From Bog-105 sp965277855 (GTDB lineage Bacteria > Acidobacteriota > Terriglobia > Bryobacterales > Bryobacteraceae), in assembly GCA_965277855.1 (NCBI GenBank), contig OZ255847.1, positions 1,488,001 to 1,552,000 of the forward strand: DNA of 64,000 nucleotides. The letters run 5' to 3'. Positions 1-8,913 of this stretch are shown here, piece after piece. The stretch's first letter is position 1. Every line of letters begins with the position of its first letter. The translations under genes were made by a program, and so were the position numbers. A model generated the notes under the pieces. The model was not told the origin of the DNA. It saw only the letters and a list, made by a program, of their open reading frames with translations, and searched no databases.

Positions 1-760
1 TACATTGCGGCAGACGGTCTCGACGATTGAGAATGCCGACTCGATGACATTGGTACAGGACAAGGTACGACGAAGTTGATCCGGCACCCGCAGCTGATGG
101 ACGGTGAGCGTTTCTGCCAGACCTTCTTCCAAGCTGCGAGCGGCACTCGGATTCAGGTGCATCAGCTCGTGATGCAGGCGCTCCAACGCCCGCTTAACAT
201 CGGCATAATCGGCCATGGCATAGGCGCTTTGCAATTTTCTTCTGACATCGGCCTTATGCTCTTCGGCAAGTGATCTACGACGTTGCGTTTCTTGTGAACC
301 TGGCAGCGTTGGAAAGGGAGTGCCGTCGATCAATACTGCGCACAGCCGTAGTTCGCCGAGCGGGCGCTCCATCAACTGCCTCACCTTTTCACGGCTCGCC
401 TCGATGAAGTTCTCGCTCACCGCCGACTTTTCGATTCCGTAGGCGTTGCTGAACTCTTTCACCACCGCCCCATAGTTTCGAGTCGAGAGCCCGCGCATCA
501 CCCTGTCCCAAACTCCTTGCTGCAAAGGCCCGCTGCACTGAAACAACTCATAACTTCCTAGTAGTTGTTCGCGCTTATCTTTGGTTCGCAGCCGCGTTTT
601 CTGAATCGGCACTTTCTGCCCATCGATCACGCAGTAGCCATTTTCCCGACCCCAGCGATGGGCGCGCCGCCCCTCGTGCTGCTGGTGTCGTTCGCCGGCC
701 AAGTGGCGCACCTCCTCCTCCATCACCAGGCTCACCTGAATCAGATGTTCAACCCGCCAG
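1..760 (-). pseudogene. Degenerate IS256-family (mutator-type) transposase
   Basis: Read on the minus strand this region encodes typical IS256 transposase stretches: EEEVRHLAGERHQ and HRWGRENGYCVIDGQKVPIQ near the N-terminal end, LCAVLIDGTPF (with the first catalytic Asp), and a C-terminal block with AYAMADYADVKRALERLHHE and CTNVIESAFSIVETVCRNV. Between IDGTPF and QRCQVHKKRNVVDHL (about position 312) roughly 200 bases expected in the family are missing, including the segment with the second Asp, and the reading frame changes again near 275. The C-terminus runs off the window start. The N-terminus fades at about 750-770, where it meets the phosphodiesterase fragment. The copy cannot encode an active transposase. 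It is a dead IS remnant; family assignment is confident. Confidence 0.85.
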
Positions 761-769
761 GCATGCCGC

Positions 770-1065
770 CCTATGGCGATCCGCGTTCACCCGACATTAT
801 CGTGGCGCCGAACGTGGGTGTTATCTATACCGGAAGCACCGCGAAATTGTCTGAACACGGCGGGTTCGCGCACGACGATACCAACGTGATTATGCTCGTG
901 GCGAATCCAAAGATTTTGCCGCGAACGATTACCAGCTCGGTAACGACCAGCCAGGTTGCTCCGACGATTCTCAAGTCGCTTGGCCTGGAACCGAGCGATT
1001 TAGATGCTGTCCGGCAGGAAGGCACGACGGTTCTTCCCGGCAGTAATTTTAAGTGGAATAACTGA
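770..1065 (+). pseudogene. C-terminal fragment of an alkaline-phosphatase-like phosphodiesterase
   Basis: From about 776 the plus strand encodes GDPRSPDIIVAPNVGVIYTG, followed by KLSEHGGFAHDDTNVIMLVA and a tail VAPTILKSLGLEPSDLDAVR. This is the usual C-terminal end of type I phosphodiesterase/nucleotide pyrophosphatase (alkaline phosphatase superfamily) proteins, where GGFAHDD carries metal-binding His/Asp residues. Everything upstream in the same frame (565 to about 760) is antisense to the IS256 remnant, so the open frame there is chance. The N-terminal two thirds, including the catalytic Thr/Ser, are missing. The gene was apparently truncated by the IS or by a later rearrangement, and the remnant should be non-functional. 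Confidence 0.75.
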
Positions 1066-1151
1066 TCGCGGTAAGGATCGGCGCGGGTGTGTGTTTCGTC
1101 GTTGGGAACGCGCACCCGCTTTTTTGTGGCTTTGGCGGATACGATGGAGTG

Positions 1152-1553
1152 ATGAATTCTGCTAGTGCAGGTTGCATTGTTGTGATGCTTTCACTAACAT
1201 TCGTCCCGCTTGCAGGAGCACAGCATATGAACGCGCCAAACGCCCCGTGCCAGAACGTTGCTTCCAACGCGAACGAAACGCAATGCTTCATAACTGCATC
1301 GGAAGCTGCCAACAACAAGCTCAATCACCTTTACACGCGAATCAGCAAAATCCTGGGAGCAGCGGAACGGGACCAACTAATTACTGCCGAGCGTCTCTGG
1401 ATCAAGTACCGTGATGTCAATTGCATTGCCGAACGGAGTTTGTACGGCGACCGCTCTGCCGCACCAACGGTATATGCCGCCTGCATTGCAGCACACACGG
1501 AGGCTCGCATCGCCGAACTGACAACCATGTATGGTTGGCGTCTTGGAAAGTAG
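1152..1553 (+). CDS. LprI-like (DUF1311) secreted protein
   Basis: A small protein of about 133 residues with an N-terminal signal peptide (hydrophobic stretch CIVVMLSLTFVPLAGAQ). The mature part contains four to six Cys residues, the phrase TQCFITASEAANNKLNHLY, and a C-terminal block AERLWIKYRDVNCIAE...CIAAHTEARIAELTTMYGW. This is the pattern of the DUF1311/lysozyme inhibitor LprI family (paired Cys, WxxYRD-N-C, final helix RxxEL). The start at 1152 is chosen because GGAG lies just upstream and the signal peptide follows directly; a start at 1089 would add an unlikely leader. LprI of Mycobacterium inhibits lysozyme, but many members have no tested role. It stands alone between the phosphodiesterase relic and the convergent dehydrogenase gene. 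Confidence 0.7.
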   Translation: MNSASAGCIVVMLSLTFVPLAGAQHMNAPNAPCQNVASNANETQCFITASEAANNKLNHLYTRISKILGAAERDQLITAERLWIKYRDVNCIAERSLYGDRSAAPTVYAACIAAHTEARIAELTTMYGWRLGK

Positions 1554-1581
1554 CTCCACACGCTGAACCGCCGTTAGAAGT

Positions 1582-3096
1582 TTACACGTTTCCCGACAGA
1601 ACAGATCGGGACTGATAGTTGCGTACGGTGGCCGATACCCCCAAGTTAGAAAGCATCTGTAACCCGCTTCTCACTGACTGCACGAACGTTTCGTTCGACG
1701 GCAGCTTCTCGCCGAATATCGATTTGATGGCGAGCATTGGGCGGGGATCGGTGGTGGATCGTTTTGCCATCTCGGTGAGTTCGGCACGGCGCGCATCGAT
1801 GATATTCAGCGGCTGGCCGCGCTCGTCAACGCCGCGGCCGAGATAAAAAATCCAGCTGGCGACGACCAGGCTTAACAGATCGGTCGGGCCATGCTGTTCG
1901 AGCAATTCAACGATCGAGGGAAGAAGCCATTTGGGCATCTTCGCGGAGCCTTCGGAAGCAATCCTGGTCACCTGATCGTTAATGGTGGGGTTCGAGAAGC
2001 GTTCCATCAAAGAGCTTTTGTATTCGGTTACGGATATGCCGGGGATCTGCGGAACCACTGGCGTCACTTCTGCCATAAAGGCTGCGAGGAAAGAGCGGAA
2101 GAGCGGGTCGAGCATGATCTCGTGCACATAGGTGAAGCCATGCAGTGCGCCGAGGTAAGCCATGGCAAGATGGCTACCGTTCAAGAGACGCATTTTCATA
2201 GTCTCGTAAGGAGCAACATCCGAGATTAGCTGCGCACCGGCCTTCTCCCACTCCGGCCGGCCGTTGCAAAAATTGTCTTCAATCACCCACTGACGAAAGG
2301 GCTCGGTGACTACCGGCCAGGCGTCATCCAGACCAAACTTGACTGACAAGGATGCGATGTCTGCGGCGGTGGTTGCCGGCGTAATGCGATCGACCATGCT
2401 GTTAGGAAACACGACTTGATCGGCGATCCATTGCTGAAGCGGGGGGTTGCCGAGACCGGTAAAGGCAAGCAGAACTCTACTTACGACGTGGCCGTTCCCC
2501 TGGAGATTGTCGCAGGACATGACAGTAAAGGGCGGCGAACCGCGCTTACGACGGCGGTCTAATGCTTCTGCGATGAAGCCCAACGAGGTTACCGGTTCGG
2601 CCGGATGCTGCAGATCATGCTGGATATCAGGATGTCCGGCGAGGAATTCACCAGTACCCTCATCGATGAAATAACCACCCTCGGTAATCGTTAGCGAGAC
2701 GATGCGGGTCTCCACCGCAGCCATTTTTTCGATGGCCGCTTCACGATTCTCCGGAGCATAAATGTAATCGACGAGCGAGCCGATCACGCGGGCGGTTTGG
2801 TCGTTCGCGCTGCGCTCCAGGACGGTGTAAAGGAAGTCCTGACTCTGCAGCGCATCGCGCATGCGGTCGTCACGGGGCAACACACCGATGCCGCACTCAC
2901 CCCATCGCGCCGTACCCTGCAGGGCCAGCAAATCATCCAGGTAGACTGCCTGATGCGCCCGGTGAAATCCACCGACTCCCATATGCACGGTGTGTTGCCG
3001 CAGCTTGCTGCGATCGTAAGCAGGAGTTCTTACTTCGCTCCCGAGCTTCATTAAGTTGGCGCTGCTGAGCCGGATACTAGAACGGTTGGAGGTCAT
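1582..3096 (-). CDS. Mannitol/polyol dehydrogenase (MDR-type long-chain dehydrogenase)
   Basis: A 504-residue NAD(P)-dependent polyol dehydrogenase of the mannitol 2-dehydrogenase/fructuronate reductase family. The N-terminal Rossmann region contains GVGGFHRAHQAVYLDDLL, the family signature MVDRITPAT is at about residue 234, and the catalytic Lys lies in MKMRLLNGSHLAMAYLG at about residues 298-313. Length is normal. The start codon overlaps the stop of the upstream ABC ATPase gene (ATGA, 3093-3096), so the two are translationally coupled. As the last gene of a sugar-type ABC transporter operon it probably oxidises an imported polyol (mannitol, sorbitol or arabinitol) to a ketose in the cytoplasm. 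The layout resembles the smo/mtlK polyol operons of alphaproteobacteria. Fructuronate reductase is the main alternative, but the transporter context favours a polyol. Confidence 0.85.
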   Translation of the reverse strand: MTSNRSSIRLSSANLMKLGSEVRTPAYDRSKLRQHTVHMGVGGFHRAHQAVYLDDLLALQGTARWGECGIGVLPRDDRMRDALQSQDFLYTVLERSANDQTARVIGSLVDYIYAPENREAAIEKMAAVETRIVSLTITEGGYFIDEGTGEFLAGHPDIQHDLQHPAEPVTSLGFIAEALDRRRKRGSPPFTVMSCDNLQGNGHVVSRVLLAFTGLGNPPLQQWIADQVVFPNSMVDRITPATTAADIASLSVKFGLDDAWPVVTEPFRQWVIEDNFCNGRPEWEKAGAQLISDVAPYETMKMRLLNGSHLAMAYLGALHGFTYVHEIMLDPLFRSFLAAFMAEVTPVVPQIPGISVTEYKSSLMERFSNPTINDQVTRIASEGSAKMPKWLLPSIVELLEQHGPTDLLSLVVASWIFYLGRGVDERGQPLNIIDARRAELTEMAKRSTTDPRPMLAIKSIFGEKLPSNETFVQSVRSGLQMLSNLGVSATVRNYQSRSVLSGNV

Positions 3097-4175
3097 GGTC
3101 TGTCTCTCATTGCATTACCGTTTTGATCGAACAGATGGAGAAATCTCGGATCCATTTTGAGTTGGACCTGCTGATCGGGAAGAACGCCAGTCTCTTCATA
3201 GATCTTTACCGTAAGAAGCTCACCAGATTCCAATTTGAGGTGGAGATAACTCTCACTGCCGAGATGCTCGACGGCCTGCACGAGCGCGGGGATGCCATCA
3301 GTAACAAGCGTGATGTGCTCCGGCCGAACGCCGACGGTCACTTTGTCCCCCATGGCGGCTTTTACGGAGTTCGTCATCACATCGAGCGTCGCGGCATTGC
3401 CTAAGCCGACTGCCACTCCAGCTGGACTAACCTGCGAGACGTAAGCTTCGAGAAAATTCATCCGGGGAGATCCAATGAACCCTGCCACAAACAGATTACG
3501 AGGATAGCGATAGAGGTCCATGGGAGTACCGACTTGCTCGACAACACCGGCGTGCAGGACGACGATGCGGTCTGCCATAGTCATAGCTTCCACCTGATCG
3601 TGCGTGACATAGATCATGGTGGCGCGCAATTGCCGGTGAAGCTTGGTCAATTCGAGACGCATCCGGACCCGCAACGCAGCGTCGAGATTCGATAACGGTT
3701 CATCGAAGAGGAAGACCTTTGGATCGCGGACGATCGCGCGTCCGATAGCAACCCGCTGCCGCTGCCCTCCCGACAATGCTCTCGGCTTACGATCGAGAAA
3801 CGTTTCGAGATTGAGGATGCGTGCGGCCTCCAATACTTTCTTCTCGCGCTCCGCCTTGGGTATGCCGGCGAGCTTCAGACTGAAGGACATGTTCTCGGCC
3901 ACGTTCATGTGCGGGTACAACGCATAACTCTGAAAGACAATCGCGAGCCCGCGCTTGGCTGGAGCAATATCATTCACTTTTCGGCCGTCGATCAACAGAT
4001 CGCCTGAGGTGATTTCTTCGAGTCCGGCTATGAGTCGCAGAAGAGTAGATTTGCCGCAGCCGGAAGGGCCAACGAAGACGGTCAACTCCTGATCGTGAAT
4101 CGTCAGATCGATTCCTTTGATGACCTCGGAGCTGTCATAGCTTTTGCGTATCTGTTTCATTTCCACAGTTGCCAT
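3093..4175 (-). CDS. Sugar/polyol ABC transporter ATP-binding protein (MalK/UgpC type)
   Basis: A 360-residue ATPase of the carbohydrate-uptake CUT1 class. It has Walker A GPSGCGKST (about residues 38-46), Q-loop FQSYALYPHMNV, signature LSGGQRQRVAIGRA (about 132), Walker B VFLFDEP (about 152), switch His in YVTHDQVEAMTMADR, and a C-terminal TOBE domain (GVRPEHI onward). The start at 4175 is preferred over 4244 because it is preceded by AGGAG at good spacing and gives the normal MATVEMKQIRKSY beginning. It lies 14 bases after the permease gene and overlaps the dehydrogenase gene by four bases. It energises uptake by the two permeases of the same operon. Confidence 0.93.
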   Translation of the reverse strand: MATVEMKQIRKSYDSSEVIKGIDLTIHDQELTVFVGPSGCGKSTLLRLIAGLEEITSGDLLIDGRKVNDIAPAKRGLAIVFQSYALYPHMNVAENMSFSLKLAGIPKAEREKKVLEAARILNLETFLDRKPRALSGGQRQRVAIGRAIVRDPKVFLFDEPLSNLDAALRVRMRLELTKLHRQLRATMIYVTHDQVEAMTMADRIVVLHAGVVEQVGTPMDLYRYPRNLFVAGFIGSPRMNFLEAYVSQVSPAGVAVGLGNAATLDVMTNSVKAAMGDKVTVGVRPEHITLVTDGIPALVQAVEHLGSESYLHLKLESGELLTVKIYEETGVLPDQQVQLKMDPRFLHLFDQNGNAMRDRP

Positions 4176-4189
4176 TTCGTGCTCCTGTC

Positions 4190-5014
4190 TTACTTGACCG
4201 CGCCGAAGGTAAGGCCGCGAACCAGTTGCTTTTGGCTCAGCCATCCGAGAATCAAAATAGGTGCGATGGCCATGCTGGAAGCAGCCGAAAGCTTCGCATA
4301 GAAGAGCCCTTCAGGGCTGGAAAAAGACGCGATGAAAGCCGTGAGCGGAGCTGCTTTCGCGGCCGTCAGAGTCAAGCTCCAGAAGGCCTCGTTCCAGGAA
4401 AGAATAATGGCGAGCAGACTGGTTGAGACGATACCAGGCATAGACAACGGCAGAAGCAGGTTATAGAGCTCCCGGACCGGTCCTGCGCCGTCCATGCGCG
4501 CGGCTTCCAGAACTTCACGGGGCACTTCTTTGAAAAACGTGTAGAGCATCCAAATGACGATCGGGAGATTGAGCAGAGCATCGACAGCGAGCAGGCCTGT
4601 CCTGGTGTCGAGCAGTCCAATGTCGCGGAAGATGAGATATACCGGAACGAGAACTCCGACAGAGGGCATCATTTTGGTGGAAAGCATCCACAGCAGAATC
4701 TCTTTCGTGCGCCTGGTAGGAAAGAAGGCCATCGCGTAAGCCGCGGGAACGGCAAGGGCCAGCGCAAGCAGCGTCGACCCGAAGGATACGGCGATACTGT
4801 TCCACGCGAAATGAAAGTAACTGGCTCGCTCCTGCACTGCCGTATAGTTTTCCAGCGTCGGCTGAAAAAAGAAGTGAGGGATGCGTGAGATGGCCGCTGT
4901 TTCTGTCTTGAAGCTGGTCAGAACCATCCAGAATACCGGGAACGCGAGCAGCAGCGCGACCGACCAACCGAGAACCGTGAGGGCCCATTTCTGCCGAAGC
5001 TTTTTCGAATGCAT
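4190..5014 (-). CDS. Carbohydrate ABC transporter permease (MalG-like)
   Basis: A 274-residue inner-membrane permease with six predicted membrane segments, beginning with ALTVLGWSVALLLAFPVFW. The EAA loop EAARMDGAGPVRELYNLLLP at about residue 169 contacts the ATPase. N-terminal phrasing (FPVFWMVLTSFKTE) is typical of the second permease of CUT1 sugar importers. Normal length. It sits between the MalF-like permease (43-base gap holding short repeats) and the ATPase gene. The two permeases form the translocation pore for the polyol or sugar delivered by the binding protein at 5999-7312. Confidence 0.92.
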   Translation of the reverse strand: MHSKKLRQKWALTVLGWSVALLLAFPVFWMVLTSFKTETAAISRIPHFFFQPTLENYTAVQERASYFHFAWNSIAVSFGSTLLALALAVPAAYAMAFFPTRRTKEILLWMLSTKMMPSVGVLVPVYLIFRDIGLLDTRTGLLAVDALLNLPIVIWMLYTFFKEVPREVLEAARMDGAGPVRELYNLLLPLSMPGIVSTSLLAIILSWNEAFWSLTLTAAKAAPLTAFIASFSSPEGLFYAKLSAASSMAIAPILILGWLSQKQLVRGLTFGAVK

Positions 5015-5056
5015 TGTCTATTCCGGTTAGGTGTCCAGGTCTTAGGTTTCCAGGTT
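5015..5056 (-). repeat. Three short imperfect tandem repeats between permease genes
   Basis: The 42 bases between the two permease genes consist, on the minus strand, of three copies of about 14-15 bases with the core ACCTGGAAA or ACCTGGACA (AACCTGGAAAGTTA, AAACCTGGAAACCTA, AGACCTGGACACCTA). They leave little room for a normal Shine-Dalgarno sequence; the nearest purine-rich stretch before the downstream ATG is CCGGAATAGACA. They may be a simple-sequence expansion. Any effect on the permease ratio is speculative. Confidence 0.6.
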
Positions 5057-5980
5057 TTAACTTTCCAGGTTACGTGCGAACGAGCGCATCAGAAACAATG
5101 CCAGAATATTGGCCAGAACAATAGCGACCAGACCGGCGACAGATGCGCCGCCGATGTCATATTCCATCAGGGCGTAGCGATAGATCAGAAAAGATAAATT
5201 GGTTGACGCAAAGCCGGGGCCGCCCGAGGTGGTGACGTAGATCTCGGCAAAGATGCCGAGAAAAAAGATCGACTCGATCATGATGGTGGCCGCAATGGCG
5301 CGTCCCAGGTGCGGCCAGATGATATAGCGAAACATGGCGACCGGGCCGGCGCCGTCCATGCGGGCGGCTTCTTTGCGTTCTGGATCGAGCGACTGCACGG
5401 CAGTGAGTAAAGTGAGCACCGCGAATGGAAGCCATTGCCAGGACACGATGATGATGATGGAGGTGAGCGGCGCAACGCCGAACCAGTCGATCGGCTTAAG
5501 ACCGGCCGATCGCATGAGAAAGGCAATAAAGCCGTTATCCGGATGCATCATCATGTTCTTCCAGAGCAGCGCGCTGACGGTGGGCATGATGAAAAACGGC
5601 GCCAGCACAAGGACCCTGGCAACGCCCCGGCCGAAAAACTCCTGGTCGAAAAGCACCGCCAGCAGCGTGCCCATCGCAATGGTAATCACCAGCACGGAGC
5701 CTACGAGAAGAATCGTGTTCCAGATCGACAAAGCAAGGCTGGGATCGCTCAGCAGATAACGGTAGTTGCCGAAACCATCGAAGCCCGTTCGATCGGGCGT
5801 CATTATGTTGTAACGCCGAAAGGAGAACCAGAGCGTCATGACAAGCGGGATGACAGACCAGATAAACAGCGCCGCGATGGCCGGTGTTTTGAGCGATAGT
5901 TGCGCGAGATTGTCTCGCCGGCTCCTCGATCTGCTGCGAGTTGAAGGCGCGTGATCGTGGATGAGCTGGTCGTCTGCCAT
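5057..5980 (-). CDS. Carbohydrate ABC transporter permease (MalF-like)
   Basis: A 307-residue membrane protein with about six membrane segments. It has a charged, Arg-rich cytoplasmic N-terminus (residues 1-25) and the EAA loop EAARMDGAGPVAMFRYIIWP at about residue 202. It is the first permease of the CUT1 importer, following the binding-protein gene after 18 bases. Phrases such as VIPLVMTLWFSFRRYN and LLWKNMMMHPDNGFI match sugar permeases of the MalF/SmoF type. It should pair with the 4190-5014 permease in the cytoplasmic membrane. Confidence 0.92.
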   Translation of the reverse strand: MADDQLIHDHAPSTRSRSRSRRDNLAQLSLKTPAIAALFIWSVIPLVMTLWFSFRRYNIMTPDRTGFDGFGNYRYLLSDPSLALSIWNTILLVGSVLVITIAMGTLLAVLFDQEFFGRGVARVLVLAPFFIMPTVSALLWKNMMMHPDNGFIAFLMRSAGLKPIDWFGVAPLTSIIIIVSWQWLPFAVLTLLTAVQSLDPERKEAARMDGAGPVAMFRYIIWPHLGRAIAATIMIESIFFLGIFAEIYVTTSGGPGFASTNLSFLIYRYALMEYDIGGASVAGLVAIVLANILALFLMRSFARNLES

Positions 5981-5998
5981 GAGGTTGTTTGTCGCCGG

Positions 5999-7312
5999 CT
6001 ACTGAGGTATTCCGGTACGCTTCTGGACTCGCTCGGTGGCCGCCTGCGCCTTGCGGAGAGCTTCGTCAACTGAGAGATCGCCCACCAGTGCGGCTGCGAT
6101 GAGTTGGCCCACCTGGTTGCCGATTGTCGGAAACGACGGGATGACCACGCATTGGATGCCGGTATAGGGTACAGGTTGCTTCGTGGGATGCAGCGGGTCG
6201 GCAGCCAGTATTGACTTGTAGGTGAGCTCCGCGAACGGGGCGGCAGCAAGATACTGGGGTTGCTGATAAGTCGATTGCCGCGTCCCAGGAGGAACGGCCG
6301 CCCAGCCGTTCGTACGGGCAACGAGCCGGATGTAATCTTTCGAAGTCGCCCACTCGATGAATTTCAAGGCATCGGCGGCGTGTTTGGAAGACGAGGGCAC
6401 CGCCAGTCCCCAAAACCAGAGCCATTGAGCGCCGCGCTGAGTTACGGCAATGGGTGCGGAAGCGAAGCCCACTGTCTCTGCAACGTTGGATTGCTTTGGA
6501 TCGGATAGTGTTCCGGCCGCCACGGTGGCGTCGATCCACATGCCGCAGCGGCCGTTCTCAAACAGCGTGAGCGATTCATTGAAGCCATTGGAACTGCTGC
6601 CCGGAGGACCATACCGCTGCAGGAGGCTCACGTAAAAAGCAACCGCGTCGTGCCACTCCCGAGAGTCAAGCTGAGGTTTCCAAGCAAGATTGAACCAGCG
6701 GCCGCCAAAGGTGTTGACGACCGTCGAGATGTAGGCCATGTTTTCGCCCCAGCCTGGCTTGCCTCGCAAACAAACGCCGTAGATGTCCTTGGCCGGATTG
6801 TTGAGAGCTTTCGCAAAGCGCGCTATATTTTCGTAGGTTGGCTGCGCGGGCATGCTCAAGCCTGCCTCTCGGAACAGATCTTTGCGGTAGTAGGTCAGCG
6901 AACTTTCCGCGTAGAAGGGTAGAGCATAAAGCCTGTTCCCGTAGGATGCTCCATCGCGAATCGGCTTCAGGAGATCGTTCAGGTCATAACTCGGTGAGAG
7001 CTTGTCCTCGAGCGGTAAGAGCCATCCACGGCGTCCCCAAATCGGCGCTTCGAGCGGACCGATTGTAACGATATCGTACTGGCCGCCATGCGTTGCCGCA
7101 TCCGTGGTTGTTTTCTCACGCAGGATTTTCTCTTCGAGAACCACCCAGTCCAAGTGGATGTCCGGATGCTGCCGTTCAAACTCTTTCGAGAGCCGCTGCA
7201 TCACGATCATGTCGCCGTTATTCACGGTGGCGATGGTGAGGTTTGTCTGCGCCACGATCCGGGTGGACAGCAGCGAGAGGAATACGAGAGTTCCGAAATG
7301 GATCAGCCGCAT
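5999..7312 (-). CDS. Sugar/polyol ABC transporter substrate-binding protein
   Basis: A 437-residue extracellular solute-binding protein, family 1. A signal peptide (MRLIHFGTLVFLSLLSTRIVAQ) precedes a mature protein with features of sorbitol/mannitol-type binding proteins: ATVNNGDMIVMQRLSKEFE, YDIVTIGPLEAPIWGRRGWL, LYALPFYAESSLTYYRKDLF, GWGENMAYISTVVNTFGGRW, and WLWFWGLAVPSSSKHAADAL. The start at 7312 is preferred over 7339 because AGGTGA lies upstream at good spacing and the signal peptide begins there. It is the first gene of the operon (binding protein, two permeases, ATPase, polyol dehydrogenase) and captures the substrate in the periplasm. Confidence 0.92.
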   Translation of the reverse strand: MRLIHFGTLVFLSLLSTRIVAQTNLTIATVNNGDMIVMQRLSKEFERQHPDIHLDWVVLEEKILREKTTTDAATHGGQYDIVTIGPLEAPIWGRRGWLLPLEDKLSPSYDLNDLLKPIRDGASYGNRLYALPFYAESSLTYYRKDLFREAGLSMPAQPTYENIARFAKALNNPAKDIYGVCLRGKPGWGENMAYISTVVNTFGGRWFNLAWKPQLDSREWHDAVAFYVSLLQRYGPPGSSSNGFNESLTLFENGRCGMWIDATVAAGTLSDPKQSNVAETVGFASAPIAVTQRGAQWLWFWGLAVPSSSKHAADALKFIEWATSKDYIRLVARTNGWAAVPPGTRQSTYQQPQYLAAAPFAELTYKSILAADPLHPTKQPVPYTGIQCVVIPSFPTIGNQVGQLIAAALVGDLSVDEALRKAQAATERVQKRTGIPQ

Positions 7313-7398
7313 TTTCTTTTCACCTGCTTTGATGGGCAACGCAGAACAATCTATCCAATCTACCTGTTGCGATTTCTAACCTATGATGGAATGCCTGC

Positions 7399-8583
7399 AT
7401 GGATCGACGGTCTTTTCTTGCTGGCTCTATTGCGGGCTTCGCCGGGTCGCCCCCGAATGCTTCAGACCAACCTGACGCTACGCAAGCCGCCGGCGCACGA
7501 TTGCGCAGCATCCGGCGTCCGCTCGCCATCACCATGTGGGATTTTTCGTGGCTGGAGCGGCGCTGGCCGGGAGCGGGTTATGAGAACTGGGATTTCGCGC
7601 TCGATGAACTTGTCCTCCGTGGCTATGATGCCATTCGCATTGACGCTTATCCGCACCTAGTAGCTGCGAGTTCAAACGCAACCTGGGAGCTAATACCATG
7701 CTGGAGTACGCAAGACTGGGGAAGTCCTGCCAAGAACCGGGTGCAGGTGCAGCCCGCGCTCAATCAGTTCATCCGTAAATGCGCCGACCGCAAGTTGCGC
7801 GTGGGTCTGTCGACCTGGTTTCGACATGATCCTGCCGAAACACTGATGCGTATTCGCAACCCGGAAGATCACGGGCGAATTTGGAAGGTGACGCTCGACT
7901 CGATCGCGCAAGATGGTTTGCTTCCACACATCCTGTACGTTGATCTGTGCAATGAGTGGCCGCTTGACGTGTGGGCGCCCTTCCTTCCAAAGGGGTTCAA
8001 GCGAACGTCCGCCGAAAATGCCGGTTGGATGAAGCAGGCGATTCAGGTTGTGCGCAGCGCCTATCCGGATCTCGACTACACCTTCTCGCAGACAAGCGAG
8101 TTCGATGAATGGAAGCAGCAGGATGTGAGCAGTCTCGATTTCATGGAGCCGCACATCTGGATGGCGCAAGGACCCGGCTACTACGACGAAGTAGGCTACC
8201 ATTACGAACGCTTCGATCCTATCGGCTACGAGAACCTAGTGAACAACGCCAAACGTGTTTACATGCAAAAGCGTGATTACTGGGACAGCAAAATGAAAGA
8301 GCGTATCGAGATGTGTGCGGAATGGTCACGCGCCGCTAGCAAACCACTGATCACCACGGAATGCTGGAGCCTGGTCGACTATAAAGACTGGCCGTTACTG
8401 GAATGGGATTGGCTCAAAGGTCTGTGTGAGCTCGGTCTCCGCACTGCGGCAGCAACCGGACGCTGGGTTGCGATTGCCACCAGTAATTTCACCGGACCGC
8501 AGTTTGCGGGCATGTGGCGTGATGTGGATTGGCATCGCAGGATGACGGAGATTATTCACTCAGCTGCGGTGAAGACTGCGTAA
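7399..8583 (+). CDS. Tat-exported cellulase-like family protein
   Basis: A 394-residue protein with a twin-arginine-like leader (MDRRSFLAGSIAGFAG) and a TIM-barrel glycosidase fold suggested by IRRPLAITMWDFSWLERRWP, GYDAIRIDAYPHLV, ILYVDLCNEWPLDVW and PLITTECWSLVDYKDWPL. It matches the 'cellulase-like' family of proteins. E186 (in CNEW) and E321 (in TTECW) are candidates for acid/base and nucleophile by position on predicted barrel strands, which is inference. It is divergent from the polyol transporter operon with an 86-base shared upstream region, so the two may be co-regulated. The substrate is unknown. Confidence 0.75.
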   Translation: MDRRSFLAGSIAGFAGSPPNASDQPDATQAAGARLRSIRRPLAITMWDFSWLERRWPGAGYENWDFALDELVLRGYDAIRIDAYPHLVAASSNATWELIPCWSTQDWGSPAKNRVQVQPALNQFIRKCADRKLRVGLSTWFRHDPAETLMRIRNPEDHGRIWKVTLDSIAQDGLLPHILYVDLCNEWPLDVWAPFLPKGFKRTSAENAGWMKQAIQVVRSAYPDLDYTFSQTSEFDEWKQQDVSSLDFMEPHIWMAQGPGYYDEVGYHYERFDPIGYENLVNNAKRVYMQKRDYWDSKMKERIEMCAEWSRAASKPLITTECWSLVDYKDWPLLEWDWLKGLCELGLRTAAATGRWVAIATSNFTGPQFAGMWRDVDWHRRMTEIIHSAAVKTA

Positions 8584-8909
8584 TGAATCTGGAAGCAGGA
8601 GACAAATGACGCTTTGAGAATACTGTAGAGCGGGCCGTGCAGGAACCCGGCTAAGTCCGTTTAACGCCTCGACCGACTTTGAATCCTGGAGGAGAAAAAG
8701 GCATTTGGTCGCAACCGGACCTCCTGACGAAAGAAGCGAATCTGCATTACTTGTTGGGGAACAAGTCTTCGAGGCGCTCTGTGTTTAACAAACGACCGCA
8801 ACCTCCTCGACTTCGGAGGCGGACAAGCTGGCAAGGCGAGGCTCTAGCCGATTCGGAACGGAACCGAAGCGCTTTTCCAGTTGGCGTCGGAGAATTTCCG
8901 GGCGGCCCT
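8584..8909. other. Intergenic stretch without recognisable gene
   Basis: These roughly 330 bases between the cellulase-like gene and the IS701 element hold open frames up to 82 codons, but none has a recognisable product or a convincing start signal. The sequence continues, after removal of the IS, at 10280. I see no coherent protein across the junction. Confidence 0.5.
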
Positions 8910-8913
8910 CTTG

